Shown: in pieces, positions 5,827 through 10,515 of the stretch | Layout: every line of letters starts with the position of its first letter | How positions within the stretch are numbered: position 1 is the stretch's first letter | Assembly: GCA_023391015.1 (NCBI GenBank) | Contig: JAEWBT010000144.1 | Location: forward strand, 1 to 10,515 | DNA: 10,515 nucleotides | From: Bacteroidota bacterium | GTDB lineage: Bacteria; Bacteroidota; Bacteroidia; Chitinophagales; Chitinophagaceae | Direction: 5' to 3' | The notes under the pieces: model-generated | Databases searched by the model: none | The model's input: only the letters and a program-made list of their open reading frames with translations | Told to the model about the DNA's origin: nothing | Translations under genes and position numbers: made by a program

Positions 5827-6774
5827 CTATAAAACACCTTCTAAAATCGCTTCCGCTTGTGAGCGGTCCTGCGCCAGCTGCGCTTTCAACGCATCCAGCG
5901 AAGCAAACTTTTGCTCTGCCCGCAACCGTTCTACAAAAGAAATCCGGAGCGTCTGGTCGTAAATATTTCCGGAAAAATCACCCAATAGATGTGCTTCAAT
6001 AGTACGCTCGCCGCCGGTTTCTACCGTAGGCCGCCGTCCGATATTCACCATCGCTTTAGCCTTTAAGCCATTTTCCATTTCGGCAATCGCGGCGTACACG
6101 CCTTCTGCCGGAATGAGTTGCGCCGGTTCCAGCGGTACCACGTTTGCCGTTGGAAACCCAATGGTGCGGCCCAGCTGTTTACCTTTTACCACCATTCCGG
6201 CAACTGAATACAACCGGTCCAGCATCCGTGCCGCGTCGGCCACGCGCCCTTCCCGCAGCGCCGTGCGGATTTTGGTGCTACTCACTGCTGCTTCGTCAAT
6301 GGTAGTGGCCGGAATTTCTGAAATCCGGTAATTAAAAACCGGTGCGAAGCGGGCCAGTGTGTCGAAATTTCCGGCGCGGCTTTTCCCGAAATGGTGATCG
6401 TAGCCGGTCACAATGGCTTTTGGCGCAAAAGATTTTACCAAAAACTCCTGAATGTACGCTTCCGGTGAAAGGCCCGCGAAGGCAGGTGTGAACGGCACCA
6501 CCACCACTTCGTCAATCCCAAAGGATTTCAACAAAGAGATGCGTTCGGCAATGGGCGTTAAAAGTTCCATCGGACCGCTTTTGCCCACCACCGAGCGCGG
6601 ATGTGGGTCAAAAGTGACAATCACGCCGGGGCAGCCTTCTTCACGCGCCGTGGCTACTACCTGTTCCAAAATAGCGCGGTGGCCCTTGTGGACGCCGTCA
6701 AAGGTGCCAACCGTCAGCACCGAGCCGCTTTCGCGCAGCTTTGCAGCCGTATTTTCCGGAAAATCTTCTGGCAT
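5827..6774 (-). CDS. ribF: Bifunctional riboflavin kinase / FAD synthetase
   Basis: This cytoplasmic enzyme phosphorylates riboflavin to FMN and adenylylates FMN to FAD. At 315 residues it has the normal length. The N-terminal nucleotidyltransferase domain shows VGTFDGVHKGH (22-32), TFDPHPRSV (54-62), VTGYDHHFGKSRAGN (122-136) and SSTKIR (165-170). The C-terminal riboflavin-kinase domain shows GKQLGRTIGFPTANV (198-212, with the metal/ATP PTAN), GVYAA, VNIGRRPTV and TIEAHLLGDFSGNIY with the catalytic Glu. It stands alone with spacers on both sides. Start ATG 6774 gives the usual short FP-containing lead-in. Two TTTCCGGAAA palindromes lie within the gene, one encoding DFPEN at the N-terminus and one encoding DFSGN. 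Its FAD product is the cofactor of the acyl-CoA dehydrogenase encoded nearby. Confidence 0.95.
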   Translation of the reverse strand: MPEDFPENTAAKLRESGSVLTVGTFDGVHKGHRAILEQVVATAREEGCPGVIVTFDPHPRSVVGKSGPMELLTPIAERISLLKSFGIDEVVVVPFTPAFAGLSPEAYIQEFLVKSFAPKAIVTGYDHHFGKSRAGNFDTLARFAPVFNYRISEIPATTIDEAAVSSTKIRTALREGRVADAARMLDRLYSVAGMVVKGKQLGRTIGFPTANVVPLEPAQLIPAEGVYAAIAEMENGLKAKAMVNIGRRPTVETGGERTIEAHLLGDFSGNIYDQTLRISFVERLRAEQKFASLDALKAQLAQDRSQAEAILEGVL

Positions 6775-6829
6775 TGGTTAGAAAAAAAGCTTTTAAGGTC
6801 CAGGCTGTTTTCAGGTGGGTACGCCGGCT

Positions 6830-7057
6830 GCGACAAACGTTAGGTCGCTCCGCGACCCCTTCAAAAATGATGACCGGGATGCTACAAACATCAGGTCACT
6901 CCGTGACCGTCCCAATATCAGGCCACACAGCTTAAGGCGGTAACTATACTGTTTTAAGTCGGGTGGCTCGGTATGGATGGTCGCGTAGCGACCTAATGTT
7001 TGTAGCAATAAATAAAAGGTCTTGTGAATGGTCGCGTTAGTGACCTAACATTTGTCC
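6830..7057. repeat. Mirrored array of four GGTCGC hairpins with 51-bp period
   Basis: The 314-bp spacer 6775-7088 has no convincing gene and is mostly this element. Two left units (6830-6857, 6881-6908) read G-C-ACAAAC-(16)-ACC-like, with stems GGTCGC-TCC-GCGACC (6843-6857) and GGTCAC-TCC-GTGACC (6894-6908). Two right units in the opposite orientation (6979-7006, 7030-7057) carry GGTCGC-GTA-GCGACC (6979-6993) and GGTCGC-GTTA-GTGACC (7030-7045). Units start exactly 51 bp apart on each side, around a 70-bp centre. Units 1 and 2 differ by a compensatory G-C to A-T change, which suggests the hairpin is selected. A 65-codon minus-strand frame through the array is repeat-derived (SRSDLMFVA / SRSDLTFVA) and is not called as a gene. 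Confidence 0.85.
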
Positions 7058-7088
7058 CGGACATAATGCAGGCTCTTTAAAAACGGTA

Positions 7089-8357
7089 TTACACATTCCC
7101 GCCACCCAGCGCCTCATACAGCCGCACGCAATCCATAAACGTGTTGTACATCGGCACGGGCGCCACGCGAATCACGTTGGGCTCGCGCCAGTCGGCGATA
7201 ATACCGGCGGCGGTGATGCGGTCAAAGGTTTCTTTTCCGGAATGGTCGAAGAGAAGGGAAAGCTGGCAGCCGCGCGCGTCCGGGTTGGTGGGCGTCAGGA
7301 TCTGGAATTTCCGGTCGGGGATGCTCAACAGCATTTTTTCTAAGAAAGCTGTAAGCCGAAGGCTTTTTTCCCGAAGCGCTTCCATGCCGGCTTTGTCAAA
7401 AAGGTCCAGTGAGGCGCGGTGGGCCACCATGTTGAAAACCGGTGCGTTGCTCAACTGCCAGCCCTGCGCGCCCGGTTCGGGAATAAACCCTTTGCGCATC
7501 TGGAAACGGTCGTGCTCGCGCTGCCCCCACCAACCGGCCAGCCGCGGCACCGACGCGTCGTTGGCAAACCGCTCGTGGACGTAGGCGCCACCCACGCCGC
7601 CGGGGCCGCTGTTGAGGTATTTATAAGAACACCAACAAGCGAAATCTACGTTCCAGTCGTGGAGCTTTAAGGGGATATTTCCAACCGCGTGCGCGAGGTC
7701 AAAACCGGCAATCGCCCCAACCTCGTGGGCCGCTGCGGTGAGGGCCGGAATGTCAAACGCCTGGCCGGTATAATATTGAACGCCGCTGAACAGCAAAACG
7801 CTCAACTGCTGCCCGGCTTTTTGGATTTCGGCCACAATGTCTTCAGTTCGCAGTGTGTACTCGCCGTCGCGGGGAGAAACCTCAATGATCGCGTCGTCCG
7901 GCTCGTAGCCCATCAATCGCACGAGGGTTTCCACGGCGTATTGATCGGACGGAAACGCGCCGGCTTCCATGATGATTTTATACCGCTCACGGGTGGGGCG
8001 ATAAAAACTCATGAGCAGCAATTGCAGGTTCACCGTGAGCGTGTTCATCGCCACGACTTCTTCGGGCAACGCCCCCACAATGGCGGCCAGCGGTTGGGCA
8101 AATTGCTTATGATAGCTAAACCACGGACTTTGGGCCTGAAAATGGCCTTCCACGCCATAACGCGCCCAGTCGCGGAGTTCCTGTTCAAACAGATAACCGG
8201 TGCTTTTGGGTTGCAGGCCCAGCGAGTTGCCGCAGAAGTAAGCCGCGTCCTCGCCGTTGTGTTGCGGAATGTAGAACCGCGCCCGGAATGGAAACAAGGT
8301 GTCCTGCCCATCGGCGTCGGCGGCAAATTGCCGGAAATCGTCCGTCTGAAAGCTCAT
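7089..8357 (-). CDS. kynU: Kynureninase
   Basis: This PLP enzyme cleaves kynurenine (or 3-hydroxykynurenine) to anthranilate (or 3-hydroxyanthranilate) plus alanine, in tryptophan breakdown and NAD synthesis from tryptophan. With the start chosen it has 422 residues, the usual size. Seen: CGNSLGLQPK (42-51), substrate/PLP region SPWFSYHKQF, GAFPSDQYA (133-141), GFDLAHAVGN (218-227, PLP-binding Asp220), and WCSYKYLNSGPGG (242-254) with Schiff-base Lys246. The frame stays open to 8390, but that extension would start at a TTG that is itself the -33 box of a good promoter. ATG 8357 gives the family-like MSFQTDDFRQFAADAD opening and lies only 5 bases after the -7 box, so the mRNA may be almost leaderless. 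It stands alone, with no kynurenine monooxygenase or 3-HAA dioxygenase gene beside it. Confidence 0.94.
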   Translation of the reverse strand: MSFQTDDFRQFAADADGQDTLFPFRARFYIPQHNGEDAAYFCGNSLGLQPKSTGYLFEQELRDWARYGVEGHFQAQSPWFSYHKQFAQPLAAIVGALPEEVVAMNTLTVNLQLLLMSFYRPTRERYKIIMEAGAFPSDQYAVETLVRLMGYEPDDAIIEVSPRDGEYTLRTEDIVAEIQKAGQQLSVLLFSGVQYYTGQAFDIPALTAAAHEVGAIAGFDLAHAVGNIPLKLHDWNVDFACWCSYKYLNSGPGGVGGAYVHERFANDASVPRLAGWWGQREHDRFQMRKGFIPEPGAQGWQLSNAPVFNMVAHRASLDLFDKAGMEALREKSLRLTAFLEKMLLSIPDRKFQILTPTNPDARGCQLSLLFDHSGKETFDRITAAGIIADWREPNVIRVAPVPMYNTFMDCVRLYEALGGGNV

Positions 8358-8362
8358 GCGGG

Positions 8363-8390
8363 CAAAGATAGTTGCGGGTGGGAGAGTCAA
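8363..8390 (-). promoter_or_regulatory. kynU promoter (TTG-N17-TATCTTTG)
   Basis: Read on the minus strand, a T-run ending TTG (8390-8388) is followed by exactly 17 bp and then TATCTTTG (8370-8363), a perfect match to the Bacteroidota -7 consensus TAnnTTTG. The expected start of transcription falls at or next to ATG 8357. It is back to back with the lemA candidate promoter, the two -33 boxes being 9 bp apart. Confidence 0.75.
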
Positions 8391-8399
8391 AAAGGCAGC

Positions 8400-8432
8400 T
8401 TTGGCCGTCCGGCGTGATTTTTTATATCTTCA
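8400..8432 (+). promoter_or_regulatory. Candidate lemA promoter
   Basis: TTTG (8400-8403), 21 bp, then TATCTTCA (8425-8432), which matches TAnnTT but not the final TG of the consensus. Transcription would begin about 40 bases before ATG 8480. The leader then contains a TTTCCGGAAA palindrome (8442-8451) and a T-run just before the start codon. Confidence 0.45.
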
Positions 8433-8479
8433 CCCTGAAAATTTCCGGAAACTTCTCTCTCTAAACCGATTTTTTAACC

Positions 8480-9094
8480 ATGAGAAAAATCTCTCCCGTA
8501 ATCCTCATCCTGCTGGGCATTTTGCTTATCGGCGGATGTTATTCCTGCAACATCCAGAAAGACCTGGTGACGCTGGACGAAAACGTAAAAGCCCGGTGGG
8601 CCGACGTGCAAAACCAATACCAACGCCGCGCCGACCTGATTCCCAACCTGGTAGCGACGGTGAAAGGCGCTGCCAAATTTGAAAGCGAAACCTACGTGGG
8701 CGTTGCGGCGGCCCGTGCCGGACAGGCAGGTGCTGCGCTGAAAAACGTAACCTCCAAACCCATTGGCGACGACATTACCGAAGCCGATGTAGCCGAACTG
8801 CAAAAAGCCGGTGCCGAAGCCCAAACGGCTGCCCGCAACCTGATTAACATCGCGGTGGAAGCCTACCCGCAGCTGCGCGCGACGGAAAACTTCCTGGGAT
8901 TGCAAGACCAGCTGGAAGGAACTGAAAACCGCATTGCAACGGCCCGGAACGCGTACAACACCTCGGTGCAAGGCTACAACACGAAGGTGCGGCAGTTCCC
9001 GAACAACATTTTCTCCAACATCTTGGGCTTCAAGACCAAACCAACTTTTGCTGCTGATGCCGCTGCGCAAACCGCGCCGCAAGTGCAGTTTTAA
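8480..9094 (+). CDS. lemA: LemA family envelope protein
   Basis: This 204-residue protein has a hydrophobic N-terminus (4-19) ending in LIGGC (16-20), a lipobox-like motif that would lipidate Cys20. It then has the LemA core: NIQKDLVTLDENVKARWADV, QNQYQRRADLIPNLVATVKG, AARAGQ, ITEADVAELQKAG, then LINIAVEAYPQLRATENFLGLQDQLEGTENRIATARNAYN, ending in FPNNIFSNILGFKTKP. LemA folds as a long helical bundle outside the cytoplasmic membrane. Its biochemical role is not established. The tail after KTKP is Ala/Gln-rich and variable. It is the first gene of a LemA-TPM-TPM neighbourhood, though a terminator and RNA element separate it from the TPM genes. ATG 8480 follows a T-rich leader without Shine-Dalgarno sequence. 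Confidence 0.93.
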   Translation: MRKISPVILILLGILLIGGCYSCNIQKDLVTLDENVKARWADVQNQYQRRADLIPNLVATVKGAAKFESETYVGVAAARAGQAGAALKNVTSKPIGDDITEADVAELQKAGAEAQTAARNLINIAVEAYPQLRATENFLGLQDQLEGTENRIATARNAYNTSVQGYNTKVRQFPNNIFSNILGFKTKPTFAADAAAQTAPQVQF

Positions 9095-9135
9095 GGAGGG
9101 ATGGGCCTTAAATGCGATTTCCGGAAAACGGTTCC

Positions 9136-9172
9136 AAACCTATAAGGTTTTAAAAAGCCTTATAGGTTTTTT
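9136..9172 (+). terminator. Intrinsic terminator after lemA
   Basis: AAACCTATAAGG (9136-9147) pairs perfectly with CCTTATAGGTTT (9158-9169). The stem can extend inward by a wobble and two A-T pairs, and T's continue through 9172. It is flanked by two TTTCCGGAAA palindromes (9118-9127 and 9179-9188). The AACCTATAAGG-type stem resembles AT-rich hairpins seen widely between Bacteroidota genes. Confidence 0.85.
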
Positions 9173-9190
9173 CGGAAATTTCCGGAAAAT

Positions 9191-9262
9191 GCGTGAGGGA
9201 TAGAGGCGGCACGAAGTAGAGCCGAAAGCCCGACCCGAAGGGGCACGCCCTTATCTTTTTTT
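9191..9262 (+). ncRNA. Structured RNA candidate resembling the Flavo-1 motif
   Basis: The segment starts GCGTGAGGGATAGAGGCGGC, contains AGCCCGACCCGAAGGGG, and ends CACGCCC followed by TTATCTTTTTTT. The outer stem GCGTG (9191-9195) pairs with CACGC (9244-9248). Inside are CGGC/GCCG (9207-9210 / 9221-9224) and a CCC-GAA-GGG hairpin (9234-9242). The GUGAGGGAU...AGCCCGACC...GGG..CGCCC pattern is what I recall for Flavo-1 RNAs of Bacteroidota, whose function is unknown. I could not run a covariance search. The U-rich end also suggests a transcript end, and the TATCTTTT inside it (9252-9259) could equally serve as a -7 box for the next gene. It is not a coding gene. Confidence 0.55.
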
Positions 9263-9333
9263 AAGAACCGGAGCGTTCATTCCCGGCCCTTTTATTAAGT
9301 TTAGCTGTATCGCTGCAAGAACACTTTCTAGTT

Positions 9334-9783
9334 ATGGCCAAATCAAATCCACCGCTGCTTTCGGAAGCGGACCAGCAACCCATCGTGGCTGCCATTGCGC
9401 AGGCCGAGGCTGCGACCACCGGCGAAATCCGGGTGTTTGTAGAGTCTTCCTGTACGTATGTGGATGCGATGGAGCGGGCCAAAGAAGTGTTTGCGCAGCT
9501 GCAGATGCACACCACTGAAAAGCGCAACGCGGCGCTTATTTACGTGGCCCTGAAGGACAAACAGTTTGCCGTCTTTGGGGATGAAGGGATTTACCCGCTG
9601 GCGGGTCCCGATTTTTGGAAAGAAGCGGCGGTGGAAATGGTTTCTTATTTCCGGAAAGCGGCTTATGGCGAAGGCATTGCGGCAGCGGTCACGGCGATTG
9701 GCCGGGTGCTGGCCATTCATTTTCCGGGAGGCGGGGCGGCCAACCCGAACGAACTTCCCGACGATATTGTTTTTGGTGCATGA
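9334..9783 (+). CDS. TPM-domain protein without signal peptide
   Basis: This 149-residue protein is one TPM domain (the fold of thylakoid TLP18.3 and YgcG-like proteins). Seen: LSEADQQPIVAAIAQAEAATTGEIRVFVESS (9-39), the helix ERAKEVFAQLQMHTTEKRNAALIYVALKDKQFAVFGDEGIYPL (47-89) and the closing helices with FRKAAYGEGIAAAVTAIGRVLAIHFP. There is no signal peptide or membrane segment, so it is probably cytoplasmic, unlike the next gene. Some TPM proteins have weak phosphatase or metal-binding activity; the role here is unknown. Its TGA stop overlaps the next ATG (ATGA, 9780-9783), so the two TPM genes are translationally coupled. No Shine-Dalgarno sequence is visible before ATG 9334. One TTTCCGGAAA (9648-9657) encodes YFRKA. 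Confidence 0.88.
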   Translation: MAKSNPPLLSEADQQPIVAAIAQAEAATTGEIRVFVESSCTYVDAMERAKEVFAQLQMHTTEKRNAALIYVALKDKQFAVFGDEGIYPLAGPDFWKEAAVEMVSYFRKAAYGEGIAAAVTAIGRVLAIHFPGGGAANPNELPDDIVFGA

Positions 9784-10515
9784 TGAACGTTTTTCGTAGA
9801 TACCTGCTCTTGGTGGCGGTGCTTTTCCTGGCGCTGCCGGTGGCTTTGTTTGCCCAGGCAGATAAGGATTTCCCCCCAAGGCCCGACCCGTTGCAGCCGG
9901 TCAATGACTTTGCCCACGTGTTGTCGTCGGCGGAAGTAGCGCAACTGTCGGAAAAATTGCGGCAATACGACCGGGAAAGTTCAACCACCATTATCATTGT
10001 AACTGTTCCCTCTATCGGCGGCTATGAGATTGCGCAGTATGCCACCGAGCTGGGCAACCGCTGGGGCATTGGCCGGAAAGGCAAAGACAACGGTGTGGTA
10101 ATTCTGGCAGCCATTGGCGAGCGGAAAGTGAATATATCCGTTGGGCGTGGACTGGAAGGCGTGTTGACGGATTTAAAGTCGGGACAGATTATCCGCCGCG
10201 AAATTGTGCCGGCGTTCAAGCAGGCCGACTACTACGAAGGGTTTAGCCGCGCCGCCGACGCGGTGATAAAAGTGACCAAAGGCGAGTACACCAACGACGA
10301 CCCGCAGGAAGGCCGCGACGAAGGCGTCTCGGTGGGCGCCATTGTGCTGCTGTTTATCATTGTGTTTGTCATGATGCGCTTTATGCGCGGCGGTGGCGGC
10401 GGCCGGAATGGCGGTCGCGGCGGTGGGGGCGGCTGGATTCCGCCGATTATTATCGGTGGTGGTGGTTTCGGCGGTGGCGGTAGCAGCGGTTGGGGCGGCG
10501 GTGGTGGATTTGGAG
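9780..10515 (+). CDS. TPM-domain (YgcG-like) membrane protein, 3' partial
   Basis: The frame opens at ATG 9780 (a second ATG follows at 9783) and runs off the window after 245 codons. Seen: a signal peptide (RRYLLLVAVLFLALPVALFAQA, cleavage likely near 26-27); a TPM domain (about 40-170) with VNDFAHVLSSAEVAQLSEKL, TIIIVTVPSIGGYEIAQYA, the GNRWGIGRKGKDNGVVILAA motif that is the family hallmark, RKVNISVGRGLEGVLTD and the closing YYEGFSRAADAVIKV; a membrane segment (about 185-203, VGAIVLLFIIVFVMMRF); and a glycine-rich tail (204 on). The TPM domain would sit in the periplasm. Gly-rich tails of varied length are usual for this family. The position after a cytosolic TPM gene and lemA is typical of Bacteroidota. 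The 4-bp ATGA overlap supports start 9780. Confidence 0.92.
   Translation, partial: MMNVFRRYLLLVAVLFLALPVALFAQADKDFPPRPDPLQPVNDFAHVLSSAEVAQLSEKLRQYDRESSTTIIIVTVPSIGGYEIAQYATELGNRWGIGRKGKDNGVVILAAIGERKVNISVGRGLEGVLTDLKSGQIIRREIVPAFKQADYYEGFSRAADAVIKVTKGEYTNDDPQEGRDEGVSVGAIVLLFIIVFVMMRFMRGGGGGRNGGRGGGGGWIPPIIIGGGGFGGGGSSGWGGGGGFG

Larger units (their letters stand above)
1677..9657. repeat. Dispersed TTCCGGAA palindrome family, 15 copies
   Basis: Octamer positions: 1678, 2085, 2255, 4288, 4798, 5705, 5715, 5799, 5967, 6754, 7235, 8443, 9119, 9180 and 9649. All except 2085, 4288 and 7235 are full TTTCCGGAAA. Some extend further: TTTTTCCGGAAAAA at 4795-4808 and ATTTTCCGGAAAAT at 6751-6764. Eight lie in genes and seven in spacers. 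About 0.16 copies would be expected by chance in this length. In genes they occur as FPE (TTT CCG GAA), FRK (TTC CGG AAA) and SGK/SGN (TCC GGA AAA). There is no copy in 1-1677, 2263-4287 or 9657-10515. Confidence 0.93.

Noticed and set aside
6811..7008. 65-codon minus-strand frame with repeated SRSDLxFVA
   Set aside because: It is a read-through of the hairpin repeats; the apparent protein repeat mirrors the DNA repeat, and no start signal is seen.
6830..7057. CRISPR array
   Set aside because: The repeat spacing is regular (51 bp) but there are only four units, in two opposite orientations, with internal hairpins and no cas genes.
7089..8390. 433-residue version of kynureninase starting at TTG 8390
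   Set aside because: The extra 11 residues would be encoded by the promoter spacer, and ATG 8357 fits the usual N-terminus and size.
7689..8417. 242-codon plus-strand frame opposite kynU
   Set aside because: It is a shadow of kynureninase with no domain, and it would cross the kynU promoter.
1..10515. tRNA, rRNA, insertion sequence, integrase or phage genes
   Set aside because: None seen on either strand; the only hints of mobility are small non-coding repeats and the kinase/partner pair.

Overview
The window looks like a chromosomal segment of a Bacteroidota bacterium, possibly a Saprospiria, Chitinophagia or Cytophagia relative. No marker gene is present to settle this. The evidence is the set of protein types, the general lack of Shine-Dalgarno sequences, one excellent and two weaker TTG / TAnnTTTG-type promoters, and hairpin-rich intergenic repeats of kinds common in this phylum. 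Coding density is high, GC is moderately above 50 percent by eye, and most genes are housekeeping.

Layout. Bases 2-1210 (+) encode the E2 subunit of 2-oxoglutarate dehydrogenase, cut off at its 5' end. Bases 1396-2250 (+) encode an N-terminal transketolase half with no C-terminal half beside it. A bidirectional terminator (2276-2311) separates this from a minus-strand pair: a Zeta/COG4185-type P-loop kinase (2450-3046) and a 54-residue partner (2332-2496) that overlaps its 3' end by 47 bp, a possible toxin-antitoxin pair. After a repeat-rich gap come four minus-strand genes, each with its own spacer: acyl-CoA dehydrogenase (3316-4458), a membrane-anchored helix-hairpin-helix protein of ComEA type (4597-5502), ribF (5827-6774) and kynureninase (7089-8357). 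Divergent from kynureninase is a plus-strand lemA (8480-9094), then a terminator, a structured-RNA candidate resembling Flavo-1 (9191-9262), and two TPM-domain genes joined by an ATGA overlap (9334-9783 and 9780-10515, the second cut by the window end).

Functional links are loose. OdhB belongs to the TCA cycle. Transketolase acts in the pentose phosphate pathway, acyl-CoA dehydrogenase in beta-oxidation or branched-chain breakdown, and kynureninase in tryptophan/kynurenine breakdown (possibly to NAD). RibF makes the FAD that the acyl-CoA dehydrogenase and the E3 partner of OdhB use. LemA with TPM proteins is a recurrent envelope-associated neighbourhood.

The most striking signal is not a gene. 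The palindrome TTCCGGAA occurs 15 times (12 as TTTCCGGAAA), against about 0.16 expected by chance. It occurs in spacers and inside genes, in all three codon phases, so the constraint appears to act on DNA or RNA rather than on protein. It resembles the highly iterated palindromes of other phyla. Other repeat layers are a mirrored 51-bp-period hairpin array (6830-7057) with a compensatory base change, a composite inverted repeat (3111-3180), TTGGA-rich runs, and an ATGAAACAT repeat that supplies the transketolase start codon.
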